Shown here: piece by piece, positions 35,389 to 44,431 of the stretch
Numbering within the stretch: the stretch's first letter is position 1
Layout: the number at the start of each line of letters is the position of its first letter
Origin: Streptomyces caeruleatus
Lineage (GTDB): Bacteria; Actinomycetota; Actinomycetes; Streptomycetales; Streptomycetaceae
NCBI RefSeq assembly: GCF_001514235.1
Contig: NZ_KQ948939.1
Coordinates: 51,612 to 115,611, forward strand
Direction of reading: 5' to 3'
Length of the DNA stretch: 64,000 nucleotides
Notes under the pieces: model-generated
What the model was told of the DNA's origin: nothing
What the model saw: only the letters and a program-made list of their open reading frames with translations
Databases searched by the model: none
Translations under genes and position numbers: made by a program

Positions 35389-36654
35389 ATGTCCGTCGCC
35401 GCCCTGAGACGCGCCACCCGAGAAACCGTCTCCGGGCTCCCCCGCGAGTTCTGGTGGCTGTGGACCAGCACGCTGGTGAACCGGCTAGGGGCCTTCGTCG
35501 CCACGTTCATGGCCCTGTACCTCACCCTCGGCCGCGGGTACTCCGCCACCTACGCCGGTCTGGTCGCCGCGCTGCACGGCCTCGGCGGGGTCGTCTCGTC
35601 GATCGGCGCCGGGGTCATGACCGACCGGCTCGGGCGGCGGCCCACCCTGCTCGTCGCGCAGGCGTCCACGGCCGCCTCCGTCGCGCTCCTCGGGTTCATG
35701 CACCACCCGGTCGCCATCGCCGGCGTCGCCTTCCTCGTCGGCGCCGCCTCCAACGCCTCCCGGCCCGCCGTGCAGGCGATGATGGCCGACATCGTCCGGC
35801 CCGAGGACCGGGTGCGCGCCTTCTCCCTCAACTACTGGGCGATCAACCTCGGGTTCGCCGTCTCCTCGATGGCCGCCGGGTTCATCGCCGAGGTCAGTTA
35901 CCTCGCCGGGTTCCTGATCGAGGCCGGGATGACGGCCGTCTGCGCGGTCGTGGTGTTCGTGAAGCTGCCCGAGTCGCGGCCGCCCCGGCAGACCGGCACG
36001 GGGAAGGGCGGCGGCGACGAGGTCCGGCTCGGGACGGTGCTGCGCGACCGGCGCTTCATGGGGGTGGTCGGGCTGTCCTTCCTCGTCGCCCTCGTCTTCC
36101 AGCAGGGGGCGGTCGGACTGCCGGTGGCGATGGGCACGGCCGGGTTCTCGCCCGCCGACTACGGGCTCGCCCTCGCCGTCAACGGGGTGCTGATCGTCGC
36201 GCTCCAGATCCCGGTCACCCGGTTCATCGAACGCCGGGACCCGGCCCGCATCCTCGTCGTCTCGTCCCTGCTCGCCGGCTACGGCTTCGGGCTCACCGCC
36301 TTCGCCGGCTCGGTCGGCGTCTTCGCGCTGACGGTGTGCGTGTGGACGCTGGGCGAGATGCTGAACGCGCCCACCCAGACCGGTCTCGTGGTGCGGCTGT
36401 CCCCCACCCAGGGGCGGGGGCGCTACCAGGGCATGTACACCCTGTCCTGGTCGGTGGCGGCCCTGGTAGCGCCTCTGATGTCCGGCCTCGTCATCGACCG
36501 CTTCGGCGCCGAGTGGCTGTGGGGCATGTGCGCGGTCATCGGTACGGTGGCGGCGATCGGGTACGCCGTCCTGATGCGCCGGTTGGACGCTCAGGAGCCC
36601 GCCACCGACGAAGCCCCGGCCGCCACGGCGAAGCCCGAGGTCAGCCCCGCCTGA
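35389..36654 (+). CDS. MFS transporter (DHA1-like exporter)
   Basis: 421 residues, about 12 hydrophobic helices. The MFS loop 2-3 motif is GAGVMTDRLGRRPTLL and there is a repeat-related RFIERRDPARILVVSS in the second half. The start is the ATG at 35389 with GTGGGGGA upstream. The sequence pattern fits proton-coupled drug or metabolite exporters, but no substrate can be given. The stop codon lies in the first unit of a 14-bp tandem repeat (36645-36700). No regulator is adjacent; the DUF2000/AraC pair lies beyond the repeat. Confidence 0.85.
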   Translation: MSVAALRRATRETVSGLPREFWWLWTSTLVNRLGAFVATFMALYLTLGRGYSATYAGLVAALHGLGGVVSSIGAGVMTDRLGRRPTLLVAQASTAASVALLGFMHHPVAIAGVAFLVGAASNASRPAVQAMMADIVRPEDRVRAFSLNYWAINLGFAVSSMAAGFIAEVSYLAGFLIEAGMTAVCAVVVFVKLPESRPPRQTGTGKGGGDEVRLGTVLRDRRFMGVVGLSFLVALVFQQGAVGLPVAMGTAGFSPADYGLALAVNGVLIVALQIPVTRFIERRDPARILVVSSLLAGYGFGLTAFAGSVGVFALTVCVWTLGEMLNAPTQTGLVVRLSPTQGRGRYQGMYTLSWSVAALVAPLMSGLVIDRFGAEWLWGMCAVIGTVAAIGYAVLMRRLDAQEPATDEAPAATAKPEVSPA

Positions 36655-36706
36655 CCAACCCCGCCTGACCAGCCCCGCCTGACCAGCCCCGCCTGACCAG
36701 CCCCGA
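36645..36706 (+). repeat. 14-bp tandem repeat at the end of the MFS gene
   Basis: CCCCGCCTGACCAG is repeated four times (first unit one mismatch) plus a partial copy. The TGA of the first copy is the stop codon of the transporter; each later copy has the same TGA in the other phase. Confidence 0.85.
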
Positions 36707-36719
36707 GCGCGTTCGCACC

Positions 36720-37175
36720 TCACGGATGCATCCGCGCTCCCTTCAACACCTTGTCCACCGCGTTCCGTGGCCCGTACACCGCCAGCCCCACCACATCCAG
36801 CTCCCCCGTCGGCACGGCCCGCACCGCCGCCCGGTTGTCCCGGTCGTTGCCCGTCGTGAACAGGTCGGAGGTGAAGACCGCGCGCGGCAGGGCACGGGAC
36901 AGCACGCGCGCGTGGGCCGTCGTCAGCGTCTCCTTGGTGCCCTCGAAGACCAGCACCGGCTGGCGGAACATCGGCAGGTAGGGCACCTGGTCGGCGTCCT
37001 CGTACGGCTCCCCGATCACCTCGGGAAGCTGGGTCCCCAGGCCGCTGACCAGGAACGCGGTTACGTTCAGGCGTTGCCAGGTCTCCAGGTCGTCGCGCAG
37101 TAGCACGGCGATCTTCGTGTCGAAACGGACAGGGGCCTGGTCGGTCGTACGGCTCGTGTGGCTCGCGTCGCTCAT
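36720..37175 (-). CDS. DUF2000 family protein
   Basis: 151 residues from the ATG at 37173-37175. FDTKIAVLLRDDLETWQRLN and AFLVSGLGTQLPEVIGEPYE, with FRQPVLVFEGT and AVYGPRNAVDKVLKGARMHP, match the small DUF2000 family that is often next to AraC regulators. It has a fold related to peptidyl-tRNA hydrolase 2, as I recall, but activity is unknown. It is divergent from an AraC-type gene 49 bases away, so the two probably form a regulator-target pair. Confidence 0.78.
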   Translation of the reverse strand: MSDASHTSRTTDQAPVRFDTKIAVLLRDDLETWQRLNVTAFLVSGLGTQLPEVIGEPYEDADQVPYLPMFRQPVLVFEGTKETLTTAHARVLSRALPRAVFTSDLFTTGNDRDNRAAVRAVPTGELDVVGLAVYGPRNAVDKVLKGARMHP

Positions 37176-37212
37176 ACGACGAGACTCGCGGCCGCCGTAC
37201 GGCCCCGTCTTG

Positions 37213-37218
37213 TACGTT
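37213..37218 (+). promoter_or_regulatory. Probable -10 (TACGTT) for leaderless AraC gene
   Basis: TACGTT ends six bases before the ATG at 37225; no Shine-Dalgarno is present. Confidence 0.45.
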
Positions 37219-37224
37219 CTTTGC

Positions 37225-38031
37225 ATGGCCGCCGCACGGAACCGCCAGGAAGTCTCCGCGTGGCGCCCCTGCGTCCCGGGCGTCACCGAGGTCTTCCACG
37301 CCCACTTCACCGAGTACGCGTACCCGATGCACGTCCACGAGGCCTGGACGCTGCTGATCGTCGACGACGGCGCCGTCCGGTACGACCTCGAACGGCACGA
37401 GCACGGCACCCCGCACGACACGGTGACGCTGCTGCCGCCGCACGTCCCGCACAACGGCTCCCCCGCCACCCCGCACGGCTTCCGCAAGCGGGTGTTGTAC
37501 CTGGACAGCAGCCGGCTGGGCGACGATCTGATCGGCCGGGCGGTCGACTCCCCCGACCTGCGGGACCCGGTGCTCCGGCGGCGCGTCGGCCAGTTGCACA
37601 CCGCCCTCGTCCGGCCCGGCGACGAGCTGGAGGCGGACAGCAGGCTGACCCTCATCGGCGACCGGTTGCGCGCCCACCTGCGGCCCGAGGCCGTGACCGA
37701 CGTCCCGCGCCGCGACCCCGCCCTCGCCCGCCGGCTGCGCGAACTCCTCGACGAGCGCGTCGTACGGGGCCTCGCCCTCGACGAGGCGACCGGGCTGCTG
37801 CACGCCCATCCCGCCCATCTCGTACGGTCGTTCAGCACGGCGTACGGCATCGCCCCGCACCAGTACCTGATGTCCCGCCGCGTCGACCGGGCGCGGCGGC
37901 TGCTCCTGGAGGGCCGGTCGCCGGCCGAGGTGGCCACCGCGACCGGCTTCTACGACCAGTCCCATCTCACCCGGCACTTCCGCAAGCTGGTGGGCGTGCC
38001 ACCGGGGCGCTATCGCGGCAGCGCGCGCTGA
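37225..38031 (+). CDS. AraC-family transcriptional regulator with cupin sensor
   Basis: 268 residues. The N-terminal AraC-binding cupin has FHAHFTEYAYPMHVHEAWTL and VTLLPPHVPHNGSPAT, with His-rich strands. The C-terminal double HTH is LDEATGLLHAHPAHLVRSFS, TAYGIAPHQYLMSRRVDRAR and VATATGFYDQSHLTRHFRKL. The best guess is an activator or repressor of the divergent DUF2000 gene in answer to a small ligand. Leaderless transcription is likely. Confidence 0.88.
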   Translation: MAAARNRQEVSAWRPCVPGVTEVFHAHFTEYAYPMHVHEAWTLLIVDDGAVRYDLERHEHGTPHDTVTLLPPHVPHNGSPATPHGFRKRVLYLDSSRLGDDLIGRAVDSPDLRDPVLRRRVGQLHTALVRPGDELEADSRLTLIGDRLRAHLRPEAVTDVPRRDPALARRLRELLDERVVRGLALDEATGLLHAHPAHLVRSFSTAYGIAPHQYLMSRRVDRARRLLLEGRSPAEVATATGFYDQSHLTRHFRKLVGVPPGRYRGSAR

Positions 38032-38092
38032 GCGTCGTACACAGTGCGCGGGCGTACGGCGTCCGTCGTGCCGTACAGCTCCAGGCGGGAGT

Positions 38093-38614
38093 TCAGTCGG
38101 TGGATACGGTGGATCGCTTGGTCAGATGCGCGAACGCGTCCAGGTTGCGTGTCGACTCGCCGCGCGCCACGCGCCACTCGTACTCCTTGCGGATCGCGGA
38201 GGCGAAGCCGAGCTCCAGGAGCGTGTTGAAGGCGCCGTCCGCCGCCTCCAGGACCTGGCCGAGGAGACGGTCGATCTCGTCGGGGGTGATGGCGGACAGG
38301 GGGAGCTTGGCCGTGACGTAGATGTCGCCGAGCCGGTCGACGGCGTAACTCACGCCGTACAGCTTGAGGTTGCGCTCCAGGAGCCAGCGGTGGACGCCGG
38401 ACTCGTTCTCGTCGGGGTGGCGGATGACGAAGGCGTTGAGCGAGAGGGAGTGGCGGCCGACGAGGAGGGAGACCGTCGTCGACAGTTTGCGGGTGCCGGG
38501 CAGTTTGACGACGTAGTTGCCGGGGGCCGGGCTCTCCCATTCGAGGTCGGCGTCCTTCAGGGCCCCCTCGACGACCTGCGCGGCGACCTGCTCCGCCTTC
38601 TGTGCGTCAGCCAT
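38093..38614 (-). CDS. YbjN-domain protein
   Basis: 173 residues. VVKLPGTRKLSTTVSLLVG, LSLNAFVIRHPDENESGVHR, YGVSYAVDRLGDIYVTAKLP and ITPDEIDRLLGQVLEAADG match the YbjN fold, related to type III secretion chaperones. Its role in actinobacteria is not known. The ATG overlaps the end of mshA by 8 bases, so it is translated with mshA, a neighbourhood widely kept in Streptomyces; a link to mycothiol is possible but unproven. Confidence 0.82.
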   Translation of the reverse strand: MADAQKAEQVAAQVVEGALKDADLEWESPAPGNYVVKLPGTRKLSTTVSLLVGRHSLSLNAFVIRHPDENESGVHRWLLERNLKLYGVSYAVDRLGDIYVTAKLPLSAITPDEIDRLLGQVLEAADGAFNTLLELGFASAIRKEYEWRVARGESTRNLDAFAHLTKRSTVSTD

Positions 38615-39914
38615 GGTGGGAGCGTACGCGACGGCGGTGGGCCTGGGTCGCGGCCGTGTAGACGTCCGCCGTGGCGGCGGCCGCGGTGTCCCAGCCGAAG
38701 GACTGGGCGTGCCGGGCCGCGGCCGCGCCCATCCGCGGGGCCAGGTCGGGGTTCTCGGCGAATCCGTGCAGCACGCGCGCGTAGTCGGCCGGGTTGTGGC
38801 CCTGGACCAGATAGCCGGTACGGCCGTCCCGGACCGCCACCGGCAGGCCGCCCACGGCTGCCGCGAGGACGGGCGTGCCGGCCGCCTGCGCCTCGATGGC
38901 CACCAGGCCGAAGGACTCGCTGTAGGACGGCATGACCAGCACTGACGCCGCGCGGAACCAGTCCGCGAGCTGCTCCTGACCGACGGGTGGGCGGAACCGT
39001 ACGACATCCGCGATGCCCAGGCGGGCGGCGAGCTTCTGCAGGCCTTCGGGCTTGGCCATGCCGCTGCCGCTGGGGCCGCCGACGATCGGGACGAGGACCC
39101 GGGAGCGGAGGTGGGGGTGCTCGTCGAGGAGGACGGCCACGGCGCGCAGGAGGATGTCCGGTGCCTTCAGGGGCTGGATACGGCCCGCGAACAGGGGGAT
39201 CAGCGCGTCCTGGGGAAGGCCGAGGCGGGCTCGGGCGGCGGCTCGGCCGTCGGCCGGTGAGAAGCGGGTGAGGTTGACGCCGGGGTGGACCACCGCGACC
39301 TTGTCGGGGGCCGCGGCGTAGTGGCGTACCAGTTCGTCGGCCTCTTCGGAGGTGTTGGCGATCAGGCGGTCCGCGGCCGTGACGATCTGGGTCTCGCCGA
39401 TGACCCGGGCGGCGGGTTCGGGGGTGTCGCCGTCGGCGAGGTTGGCGTTCTTGACCTTGGCCATGGTGTGCATGGCGTGCACCAAGGGGGCGCCCCAGCG
39501 CTGCGCGGCGAGCCAGCCCACGTGGCCGGAGAGCCAGTAGTGGGAGTGGACCAGGTCGTAGTAGCCGGGGCGGTGGCCGGCCCAGGCCTGCATCACGCCG
39601 TGGGTGAAGGCGCAGAGCTGGGCGGGGAGGTCCTCCTTGTTGAGGCCTTCGTACGGGCCCGCGTCCACGTGGCGGACGAGTACGCCCGGGGCCAGCTCGA
39701 CGGTGGGCGGGAGGTCGGTCGCCGTGGTGCGGGTGAAGATCTCGACCTCGATGTTGATCGCGGCGAGGCGTTGGGCGAGCTCCACGATGTAGACGTTCAT
39801 GCCGCCGGCGTCGCCTGTGCCGGGCTGGTGGAGCGGTGAGGTGTGCACGCTGAGCATGGCTACGCGGCGGGGGCGGCGGTGGAGCCACCCGAGCCGGTTG
39901 ACGTAGTGGCTCAC
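38607..39914 (-). CDS. mshA: MshA, D-inositol-3-phosphate glycosyltransferase
   Basis: 435 residues from the GTG at 39912-39914, which has AAGGAGGACC upstream; the frame is open to 39968. GT4, GT-B fold: GTGDAGGMNVYIVELAQRLA near the N-terminus, VHSHYWLSGHVGWLAAQRWG, FAGRIQPLKAPDILLRAV and SYSESFGLVAIEAQAAGTPV (EX7E). It joins GlcNAc from UDP-GlcNAc to inositol-3-phosphate, the first step of mycothiol synthesis. This is strong evidence for an actinobacterium. It shares an operon with ybjN-like 38093. Confidence 0.92.
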   Translation of the reverse strand: MSHYVNRLGWLHRRPRRVAMLSVHTSPLHQPGTGDAGGMNVYIVELAQRLAAINIEVEIFTRTTATDLPPTVELAPGVLVRHVDAGPYEGLNKEDLPAQLCAFTHGVMQAWAGHRPGYYDLVHSHYWLSGHVGWLAAQRWGAPLVHAMHTMAKVKNANLADGDTPEPAARVIGETQIVTAADRLIANTSEEADELVRHYAAAPDKVAVVHPGVNLTRFSPADGRAAARARLGLPQDALIPLFAGRIQPLKAPDILLRAVAVLLDEHPHLRSRVLVPIVGGPSGSGMAKPEGLQKLAARLGIADVVRFRPPVGQEQLADWFRAASVLVMPSYSESFGLVAIEAQAAGTPVLAAAVGGLPVAVRDGRTGYLVQGHNPADYARVLHGFAENPDLAPRMGAAAARHAQSFGWDTAAAATADVYTAATQAHRRRVRSHHG

Positions 39915-40222
39915 GTGGCGGTCCTCCTTGGCTGCGGGCATGCCTGGGGGAGGGTGTGGGCCCTCCAAGGGGGTGCAACAGCGGAGGGCGGGGTTCCCAT
40001 TCCTGGTGGGGTGGTTTTTGCCTAGGAATTACCGGGTGTCGCTCAACTGTTCGGGAGTGTAGTGCGTGGTGCCTCCGGCGGTTGGGCCGGGATGCCGGCG
40101 GCGGCCCGTTGCTGTCCGGTGGGGGTTCGCGTAGCGCGGTTCGGTGAGTGGGTGGGTCGGGGCCGCGCCGTTGCGCCGGTGCGGGTGATGGGGCGGCTGG
40201 GGCGGGAATTAATCTCGTACGC
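39915..40222. other. Intergenic region carrying a dispersed repeat
   Basis: No gene. 40091-40165 is nearly the same as 16762-16835 (see the repeat entry). The far end has TAATCT (40210-40215), seven bases before the ATG at 40223. Confidence 0.55.
40091..40165 (+). repeat. Dispersed repeat, copy 2
   Basis: Shared with 16762-16835: GGCGGCCCGTTGCTGTCCGG, CGCGTAGCGCGGTTCGGTGA and GGGTGGGTCGGGGCCGCGCC, with only a few differences over about 74 bases. Both lie between genes, 23 kb apart, in the same orientation. Confidence 0.8.
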
Positions 40223-41011
40223 ATGACAGCCCGCGTTCGTCCCGTGGGGACGGTGACCCGTGGGACCACCAATCCGAATCGGTTGCGCCGTATGGACCGG
40301 TGGATCGCGCATGTGCACGGGGGTGCGTTGCGGCGGGCCGGTGAGGCTGTGGCTGTTGATCTCGGGTACGGGGCCGCTCCCTGGACCGCTGTGGAGTTGC
40401 TCGGGCGGTTGCGGGCCGTCGCGCCTCTGGTGCGGGTGGTCGGGCTGGAGATCGAGCCGGCTCGGGTTGCCGCCGCCAGGCCGTACGAGCGGGACGGGCT
40501 GGTCTTTCGGCACGGGGGGTTCGAGATTCCGGTCGCGGAGCGGCCGATGCTCGTGCGGGCCGCCAATGTGCTGCGGCAGTACGAGGAGGGGGAGGTCGCG
40601 GGGGTCTGGGAGCGGCTGTGTGCTCGGCTTGCGCCGGGCGGGCTGGTGGTCGAAGGGACCTGTGACGAGGTCGGGCGGCGGCATGTGTGGGTGGCGCTGG
40701 GGCCGGAGGGGCCTCGCACGGTGACCTTCGCGGCTCGGCTGGGGTCGCTGGAGCGGCCTTCGGACCTTGCCGAGCGGCTGCCGAAGGCGCTGATTCATCG
40801 CAATGTGAGCGGTGAGCCCGTGCATGCGTTTCTACGGGACTTCGACCGGGCCTGGGCCGCCGCGGCGCCCTATGCCTCCTACGGTGCCCGGCAGCGGTGG
40901 ATCCGGGCGGTGCGGGACCTTGCCGTGGACTGGCCGGTGGTGGACGGGCCGGGGCGGTGGCGGCAGGGGGAAGTGACGGTGCGGTGGGAGGCGTTGGCGC
41001 CGCGCGGGTGA
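40223..41011 (+). CDS. Class I SAM-dependent methyltransferase
   Basis: 262 residues. The SAM-binding motif I is VAVDLGYGAAPWTAVELLGR, motif II VVGLEIEPARV with an acidic ligand, then RAANVLRQYEEGEV and LAPGGLVVEGTCDEVG. The ATG at 40223 lacks a Shine-Dalgarno but has TAATCT seven bases upstream, so it is probably leaderless. The substrate is unknown; the C-terminal FDRAWAAAAPYASYGARQRW is conserved-looking and might form the substrate site. It is monocistronic in appearance. Confidence 0.8.
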   Translation: MTARVRPVGTVTRGTTNPNRLRRMDRWIAHVHGGALRRAGEAVAVDLGYGAAPWTAVELLGRLRAVAPLVRVVGLEIEPARVAAARPYERDGLVFRHGGFEIPVAERPMLVRAANVLRQYEEGEVAGVWERLCARLAPGGLVVEGTCDEVGRRHVWVALGPEGPRTVTFAARLGSLERPSDLAERLPKALIHRNVSGEPVHAFLRDFDRAWAAAAPYASYGARQRWIRAVRDLAVDWPVVDGPGRWRQGEVTVRWEALAPRG

Positions 41012-41175
41012 GGGCGGGGCCGTGGGAACGATCTCCGGGAGTTGTTCGTCACAAAGGCGGGGAGATCGCCATGACGGGGAGGGAAAGGGGGGAAGCAGAC
41101 CTCTGTCACTTTGCGCGCCGGCATGGCACGATCCCCCGTAAGTTACTGACGGGACATCAGTTTGGGGGCACTGGT

Positions 41176-42261
41176 ATGGGTTCGGGCAAGCGCGGCCTGG
41201 TCGCTGCGGCCGTGACCGTTGTCTGCGCGGTCACCGTTCTGGGGGCACCAGGAACGGCGTTCGCGGCACCTTCACCGACCCCGAGTACCTCACCGACCCC
41301 GACCCCGACCCCGAGCGCCGCGTCGAACAGCGACCTTGAGGCCGTCCGCAAGAAGCTGGCCAAGCTCTACCACTCGGCCGCCGTCGCCACCGACGCGTAC
41401 AACGCCGCCGAGGAGGCCGCCGACGAGCAGTCCGCCCAGATCGTCGCGCTGGCCAAGAAGATCGTCGAAGGCCAGGAGAAGCTCGCCGACCTGAAGAAGC
41501 GCGCGGGCGCCGCCGCGGCCGCCCAGTACCGCTCGGGCGGGCTGCCCGACGAGGCGCATCTGCTGCTCAGCGACGACCCGCAGGCGTTCCTCGACGGCAC
41601 GGGCCGGGTGCTGCAGGGGCAGCGCGCGACCAAGGGGCTGCTCGCGGAAATGACCCGCACCCAGCAGGACTTGGAGCAGTACGCCAAGGACGCCTCCGCC
41701 CAGTGGCGGAAGCTGGAGGACGGCCGCAAGGCCAAGGCCGCCGCCAAGAAGAAGATCAAGAAGGAGATCGCGGCGGCCGAGAAGCTGGAGTCCCAGCTGG
41801 AGGAGGAAGAAAAGGAGCGCCTCGCCAAGCTGGAGGCGGAGGCCGCGCACAAGGCTCAGACCGCCTGGCTGGACTCCGGCATCCTGAAGGACATCAAGGG
41901 CGAGGCATCTGAAAAGGGTCGCAAGGCCATCGAATACGCCACGGCCCAGCTGGGCAAACCGTATGAATGGGGCGCCGAGGGGCCCAAGACATACGACTGT
42001 TCAGGTCTCACCTCGGAGGCCTGGGCGAGCGCCGGCAGCGGCATTCCACGGACCTCGCAGGAGCAGTGGAAGCAGCTCAGGCACATCGACATCGAGGACA
42101 TGCGCCCCGGCGACCTCATCATCTACAACGACGACGCCAGCCATGTCGCCCTGTACGTCGGCGACGGCGCGATCATCCACGCCCCGCGCCCGGGGCGGAC
42201 GGTGACGGTCGCGGGGGCCGGATCGATGCCGATCCTCGGAGTGGTTCGCCCTGATGCGTAG
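41176..42261 (+). CDS. Secreted NlpC/P60 peptidoglycan endopeptidase
   Basis: 361 residues. The signal peptide (GSGKRGLVAAAVTVVCAVTV...AFAAPS) is followed by a Pro/Thr/Ser linker, a long coiled coil (about 50-225, Lys/Glu/Ala-rich), then an NlpC/P60 domain with catalytic Cys275 in YDCSGLTSEAW, His323 in SHVALYVGDG and His335 in IIHAPRPG. It should cleave the D-Glu-diaminopimelate type bond in wall peptides, like RipA-type hydrolases; the coiled coil may hold it inactive. I looked for a c-di-AMP riboswitch in 41012-41175, known for such genes, and did not find one. Confidence 0.9.
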   Translation: MGSGKRGLVAAAVTVVCAVTVLGAPGTAFAAPSPTPSTSPTPTPTPSAASNSDLEAVRKKLAKLYHSAAVATDAYNAAEEAADEQSAQIVALAKKIVEGQEKLADLKKRAGAAAAAQYRSGGLPDEAHLLLSDDPQAFLDGTGRVLQGQRATKGLLAEMTRTQQDLEQYAKDASAQWRKLEDGRKAKAAAKKKIKKEIAAAEKLESQLEEEEKERLAKLEAEAAHKAQTAWLDSGILKDIKGEASEKGRKAIEYATAQLGKPYEWGAEGPKTYDCSGLTSEAWASAGSGIPRTSQEQWKQLRHIDIEDMRPGDLIIYNDDASHVALYVGDGAIIHAPRPGRTVTVAGAGSMPILGVVRPDA

Positions 42262-42578
42262 GCATTGAGGGTGACTTACGGGGCGGGGGCCGGGGCGGGG
42301 TCGGGGGGATGCCGGGGCGGCGGACCGTGATCCGCGCCACGTGACCCAACCCACGCCGCCCGGCTTCCGTCTGTCTGTTGACGTGACGTTCGTCATCCCC
42401 GAGCGTCCCCCGGGCTGTCCAACTGCGGTAGGGAACGCGGCATATGACAGCGGCCAGCGCCCAGCCGACGTGCGCCACACCATTCCGTTGCGACGCCGAC
42501 AACCGCTATGGTCCCCGTCGGTGGATCGAGACCCCTCGTTCCCACCATGCCCTCGGGGGGAGGGAAGGAACTCAAGAG
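42262..42578. other. 317-base intergenic region
   Basis: No gene supported. Weak frames exist on the plus strand but without ribosome sites. The end carries GGGAGGGAAGGAACTC before the next start. No terminator with a T tract is seen after the NlpC/P60 gene, only a G-rich run at 42282-42304. Confidence 0.4.
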
Positions 42579-43874
42579 ATGCCCGTACCCATACCGCGGC
42601 AGAGAGCGATCCCGGCCGTGGAAAGTGGTCAGGCGCAGGCCGCGTCCCCAGGCGGCTCCTCCACGGAAGAGGCCCCGCGTAAGGAAACGACGGTCGAGAA
42701 CACCAGCCACACCAACCTGACGCTGCTGCTGATCGAGGATGATCCCGGCGGCTCCGCGATCGTGCCCGAACTGATCGACTCGGCCGGCAAGCCGATCCGG
42801 GTGCGCACCGCCCGCAACCTCACCGAGGCCGAGCGGCTGCTCACCGACGACGTCCACTGCATCCTGCTGGACCTCGCCCTGCCCGGCCGCACTGACGACG
42901 AGGACGAGCTCGGCGTGCTCAAGCACGTCCTGGAGCTCGCCCCCCGTCATGCCGTCCTCGCCCTCACCGCCTCCGGTGACGCCGAGCGCGGCGCGGAGGC
43001 CGTGCGGGTCGGCGCGCAGGACTACCTCTTCCGGGACGAGCTGGACGGGCGGCTGCTGAGCCGGGCGATCCGGTACGCCGTCGAGCGGAAACGATCCGAC
43101 ACGGCCGAGCGCCGGCTCGCCGAGGGCCGGATGCGGGCCCAGGAGAACCGTCGCCTGGAGCGCGGTCTGCTCCCGACGCCGCTGCTGGAGGGCTCGTCGC
43201 TGCGGTTCGCCGCGCGGTACCGGCCGGGGCGCTCGCGTGCGCTGCTGGGCGGTGACTTCTACGACGTCGTCCGGACCGCGGACGGCACCGTGCACGCCAT
43301 GATCGGCGACGTCTGCGGCCATGGGCCCGACGAGGCCGCGCTCGGTGTGGAGCTGCGGATCGCCTGGCGGGCGCTGACGCTGGCGGGGCTGTGCGGCGAC
43401 GAGCTGCTGGGCACGCTGCAGCAGGTCCTGGAGCATGAGCGGGCCGACGACGAGATCTTCGCGACGCTGTGCACGGTGGACATCGCGCCGGACGGCCGAC
43501 GCGCCGGGCTGTGCCTGGCCGGGCACCCGTCACCGCTGCTCGCCCGGCCCGGGCGGGCGGCACGGCTGCTGCCGTACGACAACAACGGGCCCGCGCTCGG
43601 GCTGCTGTCCGGCGCTCGCTGGCCCCGGATGCAGGTGGAGCTCGGGGCGGAGTGGTCCCTGATGCTCTACACCGACGGCCTGATCGAGGGGCGCGTCGGT
43701 GAGGGGCGGGAGCGGCTCGGCCAGGACGGCATGGTGTCCATGGTCCGTCGGCAGCTGTCCGAGGGGCTGCGCGGTGAGGCGCTGCTACGGGCCGCGGTCA
43801 ACGAGGTCCGGGACCTCAATGGGGGCGAGTTGGCGGACGACGTGGCGGTGTTGTTGCTGGACCGGGGGGTCTGA
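42579..43874 (+). CDS. Receiver domain-PP2C serine phosphatase (RsbU/SpoIIE-like)
   Basis: 431 residues. A 45-residue Pro/Ser-rich start is followed by a receiver domain (TLLLIEDDPGG acidic pair, Asp in HCILLDLALPGRT, Thr-Ala-Ser-Gly at ALTASGDAER, Arg/Phe-Arg-Asp instead of the usual Lys-Pro near DYLFRDELD), a short coiled-coil linker, and a PP2C domain with GGDFYDVV, IGDVCGHGPDEAAL, LMLYTDGLIEGR and ELADDVAVLLLDRG. Metal-binding Asp residues are intact. Such proteins dephosphorylate anti-sigma-factor antagonists under receiver control. No sigma or anti-sigma gene is adjacent, so the target is elsewhere. Confidence 0.88.
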   Translation: MPVPIPRQRAIPAVESGQAQAASPGGSSTEEAPRKETTVENTSHTNLTLLLIEDDPGGSAIVPELIDSAGKPIRVRTARNLTEAERLLTDDVHCILLDLALPGRTDDEDELGVLKHVLELAPRHAVLALTASGDAERGAEAVRVGAQDYLFRDELDGRLLSRAIRYAVERKRSDTAERRLAEGRMRAQENRRLERGLLPTPLLEGSSLRFAARYRPGRSRALLGGDFYDVVRTADGTVHAMIGDVCGHGPDEAALGVELRIAWRALTLAGLCGDELLGTLQQVLEHERADDEIFATLCTVDIAPDGRRAGLCLAGHPSPLLARPGRAARLLPYDNNGPALGLLSGARWPRMQVELGAEWSLMLYTDGLIEGRVGEGRERLGQDGMVSMVRRQLSEGLRGEALLRAAVNEVRDLNGGELADDVAVLLLDRGV

Positions 43875-43909
43875 GGGGCTCGCCGGGCGTCACCGCCGGG
43901 GGGCGTTGA

Positions 43910-44260
43910 TCAGCGGCCGCCGTTCCACGGGCCGTACGGGCCGTCGCTGCTTGAGCCCTTTCTGCTGCGGCCGCCGCCGGGGAGGCCCTTGATCGCGGGG
44001 CGTACGTCGACCATGTACACGATCGTGGCGATGAGGCCGATGATCGGCAGGAACGACAGGATGTTGAAGATCAGGTTCACCACGAAGGCGAGCCCGAGGA
44101 CGATCATCCAGAACGGCTTGGTCTGCTTGTCGGCCGCGCGGTAGGCGTCCTCGCGGCGGATGGCCGCGTCGATCAACGCGAAGCCGCTGAAAAGGATCAG
44201 GGCCATGCTCAGCAGCCACATGAACCCCGCGAAGCCCTGCATCAGCACTACGTCCACCAC
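43910..44260 (-). CDS. DUF2516 membrane protein
   Basis: About 116 residues from a GTG; the ATG at 44240-44242 six codons later is an equally good start. Two long hydrophobic stretches (FMWLLSMALILFSGFALIDA and FWMIVLGLAFVVNLIFNILS plus FLPIIGLIATIVYMVDVRPA) give two or three helices, with a Gly/Ser/Arg tail. The sequence matches the actinobacterial DUF2516 family. Function unknown. Confidence 0.78.
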   Translation of the reverse strand: MVDVVLMQGFAGFMWLLSMALILFSGFALIDAAIRREDAYRAADKQTKPFWMIVLGLAFVVNLIFNILSFLPIIGLIATIVYMVDVRPAIKGLPGGGRSRKGSSSDGPYGPWNGGR

Positions 44261-44431
44261 CCGACTCGGCTCGTATCTACGCGGTCACCGTACCCGCAAG
44301 CGCAGGCCGGCTACCCGAACAACGGGCCGAGCACCTGTGAAGTGCCCGGCCCGTGCCCGACGGCCCCGTTTCACCCGCCCGGGTGACCTGGAGGTACGTG
44401 GGGCGGGCCGGCCCGGAAGCAGGCCAGGGGG

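Noticed and set aside
35485..37977. 830-codon minus-strand frame covering the MFS, DUF2000 and AraC genes
   Set aside because: Only its middle part (36720-37175 in a different phase of use) is a real gene; the rest is antisense to conserved proteins.
41012..41175. Possible c-di-AMP (ydaO) riboswitch before the NlpC/P60 gene
   Set aside because: Such riboswitches precede some Streptomyces wall-hydrolase genes, but I could not find the conserved core bases in this 164-base gap.
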